This document shows positions 1 through 8,550 of a DNA stretch of 64,000 nucleotides, piece after piece; the stretch's first letter is position 1; each line of letters starts with the position of its first letter. Location of the stretch: the NCBI RefSeq assembly GCF_009765875.1, contig NZ_LMUP01000004.1:1155080-1219079 (forward strand). Direction: 5' to 3'. Under the pieces are notes generated by a model that was given only the letters and a program-made list of their open reading frames with translations, was not told the DNA's origin and searched no databases. The position numbers were made by a program, and so were the translations under genes. The DNA comes from Pedobacter sp. L105 (GTDB lineage: Bacteria; Bacteroidota; Bacteroidia; Sphingobacteriales; Sphingobacteriaceae).

Positions 1-220
1 AGGACTTCAACAGGCTAAAAGCATAAGCTTCTGCTTTGGCTCCATTTGGAGAACCTGTTAAACGATGACCAATATTTTCTGTGGCTGCTTTTAGTGTGCT
101 GTAAGCTTTGGAGTGCTGCTGTACATCGGTATTGATTTGAGTAAAAGCGGCACTAAAGTTATCCTGTGCGTAGGCAGAGACACCCACTAGGGTGAGCAAA
201 AAAGAGAAAAGAGTCTTCAT
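1..220 (-). CDS. M28-family-like peptidase, N-terminal fragment (cut by window edge)
   Basis: Reading from the ATG complement at 218-220 gives an open frame of 73 codons running off the left edge. It starts with a Sec signal peptide (MKTLFSF...SAYAQ, cleavage after residue about 19). The mature start contains a KAYSTLKAATENIGHRLTGSPN-type stretch, the usual N-terminus of secreted M28 aminopeptidases, where the segment before the catalytic domain reads 'Y..L..L...IG.R..GS'. The zinc ligands lie outside the window, so the assignment rests on this segment alone. It would be an exported zinc aminopeptidase. Confidence 0.6.
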   Translation of the reverse strand, partial: MKTLFSFLLTLVGVSAYAQDNFSAAFTQINTDVQQHSKAYSTLKAATENIGHRLTGSPNGAKAEAYAFSLLKS

Positions 221-273
221 GAGCGATATTTTCTGAAAATATATCGAAATATTAGCTTCAAAAAAAGAAATAA

Positions 274-1245
274 TTACTTTTTTCTCTCTGTGGTATACCG
301 AACCAGCTGTTCAAGCCCCGTTCTGGCTTCACTTTCTTCAAAAGTATATAAGATATCAAATGCCTCCTGCTGATATTGAGACATCTTCTGATTGGCGTAA
401 TGTACACCATCTTTACTGTTCACAAAATCAATGATCTGCTGAATTTTGGCAGGTTCGTCATTGTGGTTTTTGACAAGGTTGATCATCTTCTTTTTTTCTG
501 CCTTATCGGCCAGGTTTAAAGCATAGATTAGTGGAAGGGTAACTTTCTTTTCTTTAATATCTATCCCCAAAGGTTTACCTACATCATCGGTACCAAAGTC
601 AAAGGTATCATCCTTAATCTGAAAAGCGATACCTACTTTTTCACCGAACAGGCGCATTTTTTCTACAGTCTCCTCATCAGCACCGGCTGAAGCTGCACCA
701 CAGGCACAGCAGGAAGCAATTAAAGAAGCGGTTTTCTGGCGAATGACATCAAAATATAAAGCCTCCCCGATATCCATTCTCCTTACTTTTTCTATCTGCA
801 GCAACTCTCCTTCACTCATCTGTTTCACGGCTTCAGAAACAATTTGCAGCAAACGGAATTCATTATTATTTACAGAAAGCAGCAGCCCTTTGGCCAGCAG
901 GTAATCACCAACCAGCACAGCAATCTTATTTTTCCATAAAGCATTGATAGAGAAAAATCCCCTGCGCTCATAAGCATTATCCACTACATCGTCGTGAACA
1001 AGGGTAGCGGTATGCAATAGTTCTACCAGGGCAGCACCACGGTGGGTAGATTCAATAATTCCCCCGCAAAGTTTGGCAGCAAAAAAGACAAACATCGGTC
1101 TGATCTGCTTACCCTTTCTTTTTACAATATAGTGGGTGATACGATCCAGCAATGGTGCATCACTATGCATTGAAGCTTTGAATTTTTCTTCAAATACTTC
1201 TATATCTGCGGCTATGGGTTTCTTAATCTGATCTATTCCTGGCAT
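274..1245 (-). CDS. Polyprenyl (long-chain trans-isoprenyl) diphosphate synthase
   Basis: Condenses isopentenyl diphosphate onto allylic diphosphates to build the long isoprenoid chain used for menaquinone. All-alpha cytosolic enzyme of 323 residues, the normal family length. Both aspartate-rich Mg-binding motifs are present: HDDVVD at residues 84-89 and KDDTFDFG at 211-218, plus the GKQIRP substrate motif at 45-50. It fits the IspB/octaprenyl type better than short-chain IspA because bulky residues do not flank the first motif in the usual short-chain pattern, but product length cannot be read from sequence. On the minus strand a TAAGTTTG element sits about 20 nt upstream of the ATG. Confidence 0.9.
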   Translation of the reverse strand: MPGIDQIKKPIAADIEVFEEKFKASMHSDAPLLDRITHYIVKRKGKQIRPMFVFFAAKLCGGIIESTHRGAALVELLHTATLVHDDVVDNAYERRGFFSINALWKNKIAVLVGDYLLAKGLLLSVNNNEFRLLQIVSEAVKQMSEGELLQIEKVRRMDIGEALYFDVIRQKTASLIASCCACGAASAGADEETVEKMRLFGEKVGIAFQIKDDTFDFGTDDVGKPLGIDIKEKKVTLPLIYALNLADKAEKKKMINLVKNHNDEPAKIQQIIDFVNSKDGVHYANQKMSQYQQEAFDILYTFEESEARTGLEQLVRYTTERKK

Positions 1246-1266
1246 TCAGGTGTTAAAATTTGTGTG

Positions 1267-1274
1267 CAAACTTA
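1267..1274 (-). promoter_or_regulatory. -7 element (TAAGTTTG) of the polyprenyl synthase gene
   Basis: Matches the Bacteroidota -7 consensus TAnnTTTG and lies 21 nt upstream of the start codon. No clear TTTG -33 element at the expected distance. Confidence 0.45.
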
Positions 1275-1326
1275 ATTAAATTCGGCTAAAAGCAGGCTTT
1301 AATAAAAGTTTAAAATTAAATTCATC

Positions 1327-2295
1327 TTAATGCTGTGCAGCAATATGTTTAAAAATCTGTTCTGCATGTACCCTGGAGTTCTCAATGAACCATTTATGTG
1401 TATCCATGCCACCGCAAACTACACCTGCCAGGTACAATCCCGACTGGTTCGTTTCCATCGTTTCCTGATCATAGGCAGGAAGATCGGACGGATCAGCGGC
1501 CAGGTTTACGCCTAATTTTTTCAGCATATCAAAATCAGGCCGGTAGCCTGTCATGGCAATTACAAAATCATTAGCTATCGTAAACGTACTGTCAGGGGTT
1601 TTGATGGTCACGCTGTCCTTCTCTATAGCAACTATCTCCGAATTAAAATAGGCCGTAATACTTCCTTCCTTAATCCGGTTTTCAATATCCGGGCGTACCC
1701 AGTATTTTACATGAGGCCCCAGTTCAGCACCGCGAATTACCATCGTAACCTTCGCCCCCTTACGGTAAGTTTCCAGCGCGGCATCCACACCTGAATTATT
1801 TGCTCCGGTGACCACTACATTTTGAAAAGCATACAAATGCGGATCTTTATAATAATGGGTTACTTTAGGCAACTCTTCTCCGGGAACGTTCATCAGAATA
1901 GGCACATCATAAAAACCTGTAGAAATTACTACATTTTTTACTTTATAGTTCCTTTTAGAAGTCGTTACCTCAAAATGATCTTTGGCTACCTTCTTCACAT
2001 CTTCCACCCTTTCAAAAAGATTGATCTTTAAATCAAACTTCTCTGCCACCCGGCGATAGTATTCTATCGCTTCATTTCTGTTCGGTTTAGGATTAATGCT
2101 CACAAAGGGAATCCCTCCTATTTCCAGCTTCTGGGAAGTAGAGAAGAAAGTCATGAAAACAGGATAATTGTATAAGCTATTTACCAGTGCACCCTTATCT
2201 ACAATAATATAAGTAAGTCCGGCTTTCTGGGCTTCTATACCACAAGCCATCCCTATAGGGCCGGCACCTACAATGAGTACATCGTATTCTTCCAT
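1327..2295 (-). CDS. ypdA: YpdA-family FAD/NADPH putative bacillithiol disulfide reductase
   Basis: Flavoprotein of 322 residues with two Rossmann nucleotide-binding motifs: GAGPIG at residues 10-15 for FAD and GANNSG at 164-169 for NADPH. The N-terminal half carries the YpdA signature 'NYP..MTFFSTS..LEIGG'. YpdA proteins are thioredoxin-reductase relatives that use NADPH to reduce bacillithiol disulfide. It follows the MBL/rhodanese gene with a 5-bp gap, so the two are very likely co-transcribed, pairing disulfide recycling with persulfide oxidation. The window also holds bshA and ytxJ from the same thiol system. Family assignment is strong; substrate identity is inferred from the family. 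Confidence 0.88.
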   Translation of the reverse strand: MEEYDVLIVGAGPIGMACGIEAQKAGLTYIIVDKGALVNSLYNYPVFMTFFSTSQKLEIGGIPFVSINPKPNRNEAIEYYRRVAEKFDLKINLFERVEDVKKVAKDHFEVTTSKRNYKVKNVVISTGFYDVPILMNVPGEELPKVTHYYKDPHLYAFQNVVVTGANNSGVDAALETYRKGAKVTMVIRGAELGPHVKYWVRPDIENRIKEGSITAYFNSEIVAIEKDSVTIKTPDSTFTIANDFVIAMTGYRPDFDMLKKLGVNLAADPSDLPAYDQETMETNQSGLYLAGVVCGGMDTHKWFIENSRVHAEQIFKHIAAQH

Positions 2296-2300
2296 TAGGA

Positions 2301-3716
2301 TCAGCGTATTAATTCTTTCGAGGTGACAGTAAAGTCGGTTTGTTTTAAATCTGTTGATTTTATAGCAGCATACCCCCCTGCAATATCAATTACATGTTCT
2401 ACTCCTCTTGCTTTAAGAATAGAAGCAGCAACCATCGAGCGGTATCCTCCTGCACAATGCACATAATAAGTTCCGGCAGGATCTATTTCATTTGTCCAGT
2501 CGTTGATATAATCAAGTGGACGTGTAGCTGCAACTTCAAGGTGACCGGTTTCATATTCCCCTGTCTTACGGACGTCCAGCACTTTTACCTGAGGATCGGC
2601 ATTCAGGATCTTTTCAAACTCACTAACAGGAATAGAAGTGATCGTCTCTATATCTTTACCGGCTGTTATCCACGCGGCAATTCCGCCTTCCAGATAACCG
2701 ATCGTTTCATCATAGCCTACCCTTGCCAAACGCGTAATGGCTTCTTCTGCCATTCCATCTTCTACAATTAAAAGCAGCGGCTGTTTCAGATCGGTGATCA
2801 AAGCGCCTACCCATGGGGCAAATTGTCCGTTAAGCCCAATGTTAATGGATGAAGGAATAAAGCCTTTTGCAAAATCCTGGGCATCCCTGGTATCCAGGAT
2901 CAAAGCACCCATATGATTAACTGTGGCTTCAAAATCTGCAGGGTCCATTGGAATTAACCCTTTTTTTTGTACGGCAGCAAAACTTTCATAACCATGTTTA
3001 TTGATAAATGCATTCTTTGCAAAATATTGAGGAGGAGGCAGCATTCCGCTGGTCACTTGTTTAATAAAGTCGTTTTTATCAACTGCTTTTAAAGCATAAT
3101 TGACTTCTTTCTGGTGTCCTAAAGTATCAAAGGTTTCTTTGCTCATGTGTTTACCACAGGCAGACCCGGCACCATGGGCCGGATAAACCAGCACATCATC
3201 CGGCAAAGAAAGAATTTTAGATTGCAGGGAATCATACAGCGTACCTGCCATATCTTCCATAGACTGTGCTCCTTTTTGTACCAGGTCCGGCCTTCCTACA
3301 TCACCAATAAATAACGTATCACCACTAAAGATACAGTAAGGTTTTCCGTCTTTATCACTCAGCAGATAAGTAGTAGATTCCAGAGTATGGCCGGGTGTAT
3401 GCAACGCAGTGACAGTTAAATCGCCTATTTTAAAGGTTTCGCCATCTTTGGCAATATAAGAGGCGAAAGTTGTCTTCGCTGTTGGCCCGTAAATGATCTT
3501 TGCGCCTGATTGCTGTGCCAGGTCTACGTGACCAGAAACAAAATCGGCATGAAAATGCGTCTCAAAAATATATTTGATTGTTGCTCCTGCCAGTTTAGCT
3601 TTTTTTAAATAAGGCTGAACTTCACGAAGCGGGTCAATAATTGCAGCCTCACCATTACTTTCGATATAGTAAGCTGCTTCAGCCAGACAACCTGTATAAA
3701 TTTGCTCTATCTTCAT
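2301..3716 (-). CDS. MBL-fold persulfide-dioxygenase-like protein with two rhodanese domains
   Basis: 471 residues in three domains. The metallo-beta-lactamase domain (1 to about 240) has THFHAD at 53-58, TPGH at 108-111, SGDT at 131-134 and PAHG at 179-182, the ligand set of ETHE1/persulfide dioxygenases that oxidise glutathione or bacillithiol persulfide to sulfite. The residue after Asp58 is Phe59, not the His that would bind a second metal, which fits a mono-iron enzyme. The first rhodanese domain (about 260-355) has no Cys in its loop (VEDGM). The second (about 365-460) keeps Cys421 in HCAGGYRS. It is the first gene of the operon with ypdA. Confidence 0.85.
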   Translation of the reverse strand: MKIEQIYTGCLAEAAYYIESNGEAAIIDPLREVQPYLKKAKLAGATIKYIFETHFHADFVSGHVDLAQQSGAKIIYGPTAKTTFASYIAKDGETFKIGDLTVTALHTPGHTLESTTYLLSDKDGKPYCIFSGDTLFIGDVGRPDLVQKGAQSMEDMAGTLYDSLQSKILSLPDDVLVYPAHGAGSACGKHMSKETFDTLGHQKEVNYALKAVDKNDFIKQVTSGMLPPPQYFAKNAFINKHGYESFAAVQKKGLIPMDPADFEATVNHMGALILDTRDAQDFAKGFIPSSINIGLNGQFAPWVGALITDLKQPLLLIVEDGMAEEAITRLARVGYDETIGYLEGGIAAWITAGKDIETITSIPVSEFEKILNADPQVKVLDVRKTGEYETGHLEVAATRPLDYINDWTNEIDPAGTYYVHCAGGYRSMVAASILKARGVEHVIDIAGGYAAIKSTDLKQTDFTVTSKELIR

Positions 3717-3761
3717 GGGTAAATCTTGTTATTTAATACTTAAGCTCATACGCTCTATCTT

Positions 3762-3769
3762 CAAAAATA
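3762..3769 (-). promoter_or_regulatory. -7 element (TATTTTTG) before the MBL/rhodanese gene
   Basis: TAnnTTTG match on the minus strand about 45 nt upstream of the ATG at 3716, giving a short leader. No TTTG -33 element at 17-23 nt. Confidence 0.4.
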
Positions 3770-3823
3770 AGGTAATTATCGCTTAACTCCTGTTTTAACT
3801 TTTCAAATTACAGAAGGATTACT

Positions 3824-4840
3824 TTAATGGGTCAACTCTCCGCGTAAGGATTGTTCCATTAATGCCGCGATTTCAACATTGCTGTAACGCTGGCCCATTA
3901 AGTACATCAGCTTAGTGACTGTTGCTTCAAATGTCATATCGAAACCACTAATGATACCCATCTGCTGCAACTTTTTACTGGTTTCATATTTGCCCAGCTC
4001 TACTGATCCGCCCTGACATTGTGAAATATCTATAATCAGCTTCTGCTGATCCAGCGCCTCCTGTAAACTTTGAATAAACCAGGGTGCAGTAGTGGTATTG
4101 CCCGACCCAAAAGTTTCCAGTACGATGGCATCTACAGACGACCGGGTAATGGCCTGAACAGCCTGCGGGGTAATGCCCGGATACAATTTCAGTACGCCTA
4201 TATTGGGATTGAAATCAGACTGCACCTGAAAAGCTCCTTTTGGATGATGATGGATATAATTGCCATAAAAAGACAAGTTCACTCCCGCTTCTGCCAGAAT
4301 ATGGTAATTGGGCGATTGAAAAGCTTCAAATTTTTCTGAATTGTATTTAATGGCCCTGTTGCCGCGGAATAACTGGTAATCAAAATAAATACATACTTCA
4401 GGAACCATCGCTAAACCATTGTTTTTAGTGGCCACAATTTCGAGTGCAGTAATCAGGTTTTCTTTTGCATCAGTTCTGATTTCTCCTATCGGCAGCTGCG
4501 ACCCCGTTAGCACCACCGGCTTAGCCAGGTTCTTCAGCATAAAACTTAAAGCAGAAGCCGTATAAGCCATGGTATCTGAACCGTGGAGAATAACGAAACC
4601 ATCATATTCATGATAGGTACGTTCTATGATACCGGCCAGCTCTGCCCAGATGATAGGGTTCATATTGGAAGAATCCAGGATAGGATCAAATGAATGTACA
4701 TCCAGGTGATAATTCAGACGGGTTAGCTCCGGTACATTCTGCCTGATCTGTTTAAAATCGAATGGTATCAGCGCACCTGTTAAAGGATCGTTAACCATTC
4801 CTATGGTTCCGCCTGTATAAATAATCAAAATTTTTGTCAT
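3824..4840 (-). CDS. ansA: Type I L-asparaginase
   Basis: Hydrolyses L-asparagine to aspartate and ammonia. 338 residues with both threonine nucleophile motifs: TGGTIG at residues 9-14 and HGSDTMAYTASAL near residue 90, which carries the second Thr and the Asp of the catalytic triad. There is no signal peptide, so it is the cytoplasmic AnsA type and not the secreted type II enzyme. The start codon lies 6 bp after the tatD stop, so tatD-ansA form an operon. Subunits of this family form tetramers with allosteric asparagine sites. Confidence 0.92.
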   Translation of the reverse strand: MTKILIIYTGGTIGMVNDPLTGALIPFDFKQIRQNVPELTRLNYHLDVHSFDPILDSSNMNPIIWAELAGIIERTYHEYDGFVILHGSDTMAYTASALSFMLKNLAKPVVLTGSQLPIGEIRTDAKENLITALEIVATKNNGLAMVPEVCIYFDYQLFRGNRAIKYNSEKFEAFQSPNYHILAEAGVNLSFYGNYIHHHPKGAFQVQSDFNPNIGVLKLYPGITPQAVQAITRSSVDAIVLETFGSGNTTTAPWFIQSLQEALDQQKLIIDISQCQGGSVELGKYETSKKLQQMGIISGFDMTFEATVTKLMYLMGQRYSNVEIAALMEQSLRGELTH

Positions 4841-4846
4841 GAATGA

Positions 4847-5614
4847 TCAGACGTTAAATATGTCGACAGAATTTGCTGTAGTAATCTCCGCCACTTCTTC
4901 GATGGATAAATTATAAATATCAGCTACACGCTGCGCAATATGAACCAGATAACTGCTTTCATTGGGTTTGCCCCTGTAGGGAACCGGTGCCAGAAAAGGA
5001 GAGTCAGTTTCCAGCACAATATGTTCCAGCGGAATATGCATCAGTACCTCATCCAAGCCTGCTTTTTTATAGGTCACCACACCGCCAATCCCCAGGTAAA
5101 ATCCAAGTTCAATTGTTTTTTTTGCCTGTTCCAGATTCCCGGTAAAACAATGCATAATTCCTCGCAGGTCATCTCCCTTTTCTGCCTCCAGAACTTCGAA
5201 AACTTGATCGAAGGCTTCACGGCAATGGATCACGATAGGCAATTTCATCGCCTTGGCCCATTTAATCTGTTCACGGAAAGCAGTCTGCTGTATAGCTAAA
5301 GTAGTTTTATCCCAGTGGAGGTCTATACCGATCTCTCCAATTGCGTAGATCTTCTTACCTTCCATACTTTGATAGATCTCAGCCAGAACCTGCGCATAAT
5401 CTTCTTTTACATCACAGGGGTGCAGTCCTGCCATGGCAAAACAATTCTCAGGGTACTTCCTGACCAGCTCATCAATTTTTGCAATCGAAGAAAGATCAAC
5501 GTTTGGCAAAAATAAACGGGTTACGCTGTTTTCAAAACAACGCTGAAAGAGTAATGCCTGTTTTTCTTCATCTGTTTCATAATACAAATGCGTGTGGGTA
5601 TCGGTTAAAAGCAT
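4847..5614 (-). CDS. tatD: TatD-family metal-dependent hydrolase (DNase)
   Basis: TIM-barrel amidohydrolase-like nuclease, 255 residues. Metal ligands are visible as DTHTH at 5-9, Glu94 in GEIGID, His130 in IVIHCRE, His155 in MHCFTG and Asp204 in LETDSP. TatD proteins are 3'-5' exonucleases acting on single-stranded DNA and RNA. It is first in an operon with ansA. A TAACTTTG -7 element ends only four bases before the ATG, so the mRNA is probably leaderless. Confidence 0.9.
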   Translation of the reverse strand: MLLTDTHTHLYYETDEEKQALLFQRCFENSVTRLFLPNVDLSSIAKIDELVRKYPENCFAMAGLHPCDVKEDYAQVLAEIYQSMEGKKIYAIGEIGIDLHWDKTTLAIQQTAFREQIKWAKAMKLPIVIHCREAFDQVFEVLEAEKGDDLRGIMHCFTGNLEQAKKTIELGFYLGIGGVVTYKKAGLDEVLMHIPLEHIVLETDSPFLAPVPYRGKPNESSYLVHIAQRVADIYNLSIEEVAEITTANSVDIFNV

Positions 5615-5618
5615 AAAA

Positions 5619-5626
5619 CAAAGTTA
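5619..5626 (-). promoter_or_regulatory. -7 element (TAACTTTG) of tatD, four bases from the ATG
   Basis: Perfect TAnnTTTG match on the minus strand at the edge of the preceding terminator. Its last base is separated from the ATG at 5614 by TTTT only, which puts the predicted transcription start at the start codon. Confidence 0.6.
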
Positions 5627-5627
5627 C

Positions 5628-5657
5628 AAAAAAACCCTGTCCGAAATTCGGACAGGG
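5628..5657 (-). terminator. Rho-independent terminator of the FKBP lipoprotein gene
   Basis: Perfect 11-bp inverted repeat (CCCTGTCCGAA at 5635-5645 and its complement at 5647-5657) followed on the minus strand by seven T. It sits 25 bp after the stop codon of the FKBP gene. Confidence 0.9.
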
Positions 5658-5681
5658 CTGATAACTATCATTAGCTTAAAA

Positions 5682-6683
5682 CTATTTTGTTGGAGCTGAA
5701 GGAGGAGTCATTACTGGTGCTGCAGCAGGAACTGCACCTGGTTTAGCTTTTTTAATATCAGTAATTTCTACATCAAAAGCCAAAGGAGAGAATGGAGTGA
5801 TACCACCCTGAGGCATACCACCTTCACCATATCCTAATTTAGAAGGGATGATCAAAGTGATCTTTCCGCCTTTTCCAATTAACTGGATACCTTCGTCAAA
5901 TCCTGGAATTGCTCTTCCTAAAGTAAATGGACGAGGACCATATTGGGCCATCGGGTTAAATTTACCTGATTCTTTAGCTACTGTTAATACACTTGTATCG
6001 AAGATGTTTTCTTTACCGTCAGATTTTTTAGTCAGCAATTTACCTGTGTAATTGATCATGATGGTATCAGTAGGTGTAGCTCTTTGTGCATCACCAGGAG
6101 CAGTGATCACATATTGCAAACCTGAAGCTGTAGTTTGTACTTTCAGTTTTTTATCTTCAATAAAATTCTTGATTTTTCCTGCTTCTGCTGCTTTATGTTT
6201 AGCTACAGTAGCCTGGAAATCTTTTTTGAAGAAATCAGTTGCTTTTCTCTGGAAAGTAGAGTCAGCTTCACCAGCTTCTTTATGCATTACTTTCTCAATT
6301 TTCACAGTGAAAATAATGTATTTATCTTTCTGGGTAACAGGTTTAGCTTGTTTTGAATATTTAGCCATTGAATCCAGATTGATCTTGAAAGTAGCACTGT
6401 CACCTTCAGCCAATAATTGCAAAGCATCAGAAATATCACCTGCCCATTGTTTTTTAGAAACAGGGAATACAGCTGGCTGCTGAATGTCATAAGTACTGCT
6501 GGTTACTGAATCTTTCTCAGTTTTTTGAACCGCATTGATTTTGATGATATCACCTTCAACGATCTTAGGTTTTCCTTCAGTTTTAATGATCTGGTACATA
6601 ATGCCTCCCGGACCTTTTTTGAAGTTGTTACAAGCCGCTAAACCAAGTGAAGCTGCAAAAAGAATTACTAATGTTTTTTTCAT
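5682..6683 (-). CDS. FKBP-type peptidyl-prolyl cis-trans isomerase lipoprotein
   Basis: 333 residues. The N-terminus is a lipoprotein signal with lipobox LAAC (Cys18), so the protein is probably anchored in the outer membrane and faces the periplasm. Residues 20-170 form an unassigned periplasmic segment. The FKBP domain spans about 190-315, with the family motifs VTAPGDA, YTGKLL, FDTS, GRAIPGFDEGIQLIGKGGK and PSKLGYG. A Pro/Ala-rich tail ends the protein. It is expected to speed proline isomerisation in exported proteins. A hairpin repeat begins 10 nt upstream of its start codon. Confidence 0.88.
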   Translation of the reverse strand: MKKTLVILFAASLGLAACNNFKKGPGGIMYQIIKTEGKPKIVEGDIIKINAVQKTEKDSVTSSTYDIQQPAVFPVSKKQWAGDISDALQLLAEGDSATFKINLDSMAKYSKQAKPVTQKDKYIIFTVKIEKVMHKEAGEADSTFQRKATDFFKKDFQATVAKHKAAEAGKIKNFIEDKKLKVQTTASGLQYVITAPGDAQRATPTDTIMINYTGKLLTKKSDGKENIFDTSVLTVAKESGKFNPMAQYGPRPFTLGRAIPGFDEGIQLIGKGGKITLIIPSKLGYGEGGMPQGGITPFSPLAFDVEITDIKKAKPGAVPAAAPVMTPPSAPTK

Positions 6684-6692
6684 TTTAACTTA

Positions 6693-6771
6693 TTGTTTTT
6701 TGATGGTTATGAAGCTTGCATCCAGCTTACTTATCATTTTCAAGGTAAGCTGTAAGCTATGCAGGTTTCAT
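6693..6771. repeat. Dispersed hairpin repeat, copy A
   Basis: T-run, then AATGGTTATGAAGCTT-like 5' end, then imperfect inverted arms (6709-6721 with 6759-6771; AGCTTAC 6724-6730 with GTAAGCT 6745-6751), ending GTTTCAT. It aligns along its length with the copy at 52401-52477 and shares both ends with copies at 27087, 27173 and 57007. It lies in the 5' region of the FKBP gene. Confidence 0.7.
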
Positions 6772-6782
6772 TTGAATGTTAA

Positions 6783-6826
6783 TTGTTTTTTTTAATGATA
6801 ATGAAATTAGCCCATGTTTCATTTCA
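6783..6826. repeat. Dispersed hairpin repeat, short copy A'
   Basis: T-run followed by AATGATAATGAAA, a 10-base loop, and TTTCATT. It has the same ends as copy A but a much shorter stem, lying in tandem with copy A. The remaining bases to 6933 show nothing further. Confidence 0.5.
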
Positions 6827-6933
6827 AATTTATTGTTCTCGTTTATTATATATTTATTATATATTTGGTGATTTTTTTACGCTGTCCCTAAATAATTAGC
6901 CGTGAAGATAGGTAATAGCTACCAAAATCCCCC

Positions 6934-7944
6934 TTATTGCAATAATTGTGTTTTATATTCCGGCAAAATGGATTTAAAATAACTGATGGTATCCTCCAGG
7001 TTTCTATCTGAATAACCACCGGCCGCATTTCTGTGTCCACCGCCATTAAAGTATTTCTTACAAATTTCGTTTGCCGGGAAATCACCGGTCGACCGCAAAG
7101 ATAATTTAACTTTATCAGTTCTTTCAATGATAAAAGCAGCTAATTTTATACCGTTGATAGAAAGTGCATAATTTACAATTCCTTCTGTATCACCGGTGAT
7201 GATATCAAAACGTTTCAACTCCTCAGCAGTCACCGAAATAATTGCCGTATTCAATTCCCTTACAATCTCCAGCTTATTTGTTAAACAATTCCCTAAGAAA
7301 CGTAAACGGTTTTCTGAAGCATTATCGTATACCAGCTGATGGATGCGCCAGTGCTCCGCACCTGCATCGATCAAGTCGGCACCAATACGGTACACTGCCG
7401 AACCGGCAGAAGCAAATCTGAAAGATCCTGAATCAGTCATGATACCTGTATATAAACAGGTAGCTACATCTTTATTAACCTTATCGGCGTCATCCAGTTC
7501 ATTGACAATAAAATCATAAACCAGCTGCGCAGCAGCACAGGCATTGATACTCCAGTGCCTGTAATCATCAAAATCTTCCGGATCAAGGTGATGATCGATC
7601 ATGATCTTAAAAGCAGAGGCATTACGTATCACCTCACCCAGCTCATTGATACGGGATAAAGTGTTAAAGTCGAGACAAAAAACAAGTGCCGCATCAGCAA
7701 CCAGCTGTTCGGCCTCTTCCTTTTGTTCTGTATAGATCATTACATCGCTGTTGTTTGGCAGCCAATGCAAAAAATAGGGATAATCTGTGGGTGTAATCAC
7801 TTTTACATGGTGACCCTGCTGAATTAAATAAGCATATAAACCCAAAGATGAGCCCATAGCATCTCCATCAGGTTTGTGATGTGTAGTAATTACAATTTTC
7901 TGTGGCGTAGCCAGCAGTGACTTAAGTTCGGAAAGGGATAGCAT
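6934..7944 (-). CDS. nrnA: Bifunctional oligoribonuclease / PAP phosphatase
   Basis: DHH/DHHA1 phosphoesterase that degrades nano-RNAs and dephosphorylates 3'-phosphoadenosine 5'-phosphate. 336 residues. DHH-domain metal motifs are visible in order: HHKPDGDAMGS near residue 22, LDF near 93, MIDHH near 115 and TDSGSF near 166. The C-terminal DHHA1 domain ends with GGGHRNAAGG near 308, the substrate-binding loop. Members of this clade replace Orn in Bacteroidota and Firmicutes. The start is supported by TAGCTTTG located 8 nt upstream of the ATG. Confidence 0.9.
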   Translation of the reverse strand: MLSLSELKSLLATPQKIVITTHHKPDGDAMGSSLGLYAYLIQQGHHVKVITPTDYPYFLHWLPNNSDVMIYTEQKEEAEQLVADAALVFCLDFNTLSRINELGEVIRNASAFKIMIDHHLDPEDFDDYRHWSINACAAAQLVYDFIVNELDDADKVNKDVATCLYTGIMTDSGSFRFASAGSAVYRIGADLIDAGAEHWRIHQLVYDNASENRLRFLGNCLTNKLEIVRELNTAIISVTAEELKRFDIITGDTEGIVNYALSINGIKLAAFIIERTDKVKLSLRSTGDFPANEICKKYFNGGGHRNAAGGYSDRNLEDTISYFKSILPEYKTQLLQ

Positions 7945-7952
7945 ATTCGCTG

Positions 7953-7960
7953 CAAAGCTA
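7953..7960 (-). promoter_or_regulatory. -7 element (TAGCTTTG) of nrnA
   Basis: TAnnTTTG match on the minus strand ending 8 nt before the ATG, implying a leader of only a few bases. Confidence 0.5.
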
Positions 7961-8020
7961 ATAATTTAATGAATAAATGATTCCTTTATATTTGATGTTT
8001 AAAATTATCAGTATAAAATG

Positions 8021-8028
8021 TAGTTTTG
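8021..8028 (+). promoter_or_regulatory. -7 element (TAGTTTTG) of ndk
   Basis: Clean TAnnTTTG match 21 nt before the ndk ATG. A TTTG exists upstream at 7991 but the spacing of 26 is longer than usual. Confidence 0.5.
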
Positions 8029-8049
8029 CAAAACAAATAAACAAAAAAA

Positions 8050-8469
8050 ATGAGTACAAATAGAACATTTACAATGATTAAGCCAGATGCAGTAGCAAAC
8101 GGACATATCGGTGCTATCATCAATGACATTACTGCTGCTGGTTTTAAAATCATTGCTTTAAAATACACTAAACTAACAGAAGAAACTGCTGGTAAATTTT
8201 ACGAAGTTCACAAAGGACGTCCTTTTTATACTGACCTGGTTACTTTTATGTCTTCAGGACCTATCGTAGCAGCGATTTTAGAAAAAGACAATGCAATCGA
8301 AGATTTCAGAAAATTAATCGGTGCTACCAACCCTGCCGATGCAGCAGAAGGTACTATCCGTAACAAATATGCAAACTCTATCGAGGCTAATGCAGTTCAC
8401 GGATCTGATTCTGATGAAAATGCAGCAATTGAAGGCGATTTCTTCTTTACTGCGGCTGAACGTTTTTAG
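8050..8469 (+). CDS. ndk: Nucleoside diphosphate kinase
   Basis: Transfers the gamma phosphate of ATP to nucleoside diphosphates through a phosphohistidine. 139 residues, the standard length. The catalytic His117 lies in NAVHGSDS (114-121), and the nucleotide-binding IKPDAV (10-15) and KGRPFY (55-60) motifs are intact. Cytosolic, oligomeric. It is a single-gene unit with its own TAGTTTTG element upstream and a strong terminator 21 bp downstream. Confidence 0.97.
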   Translation: MSTNRTFTMIKPDAVANGHIGAIINDITAAGFKIIALKYTKLTEETAGKFYEVHKGRPFYTDLVTFMSSGPIVAAILEKDNAIEDFRKLIGATNPADAAEGTIRNKYANSIEANAVHGSDSDENAAIEGDFFFTAAERF

Positions 8470-8490
8470 TCCCCTTAACCTCATTATATG

Positions 8491-8522
8491 ATAAGCACCC
8501 CCCAAAAGGGTGCTTATTTTTT
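8491..8522 (+). terminator. Rho-independent terminator of ndk
   Basis: Perfect 10-bp stem ATAAGCACCC / GGGTGCTTAT with a 7-base loop, followed by a T-rich tail. Confidence 0.9.
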
Positions 8523-8550
8523 GTCACAACCTTTACAACCAATTACATTC

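Noticed and set aside
6052..6483. Plus-strand frame of 143 codons opposite the FKBP lipoprotein gene.
   Set aside because: It is antisense to a well-supported gene, with Cys/Ser-rich content and no signals.
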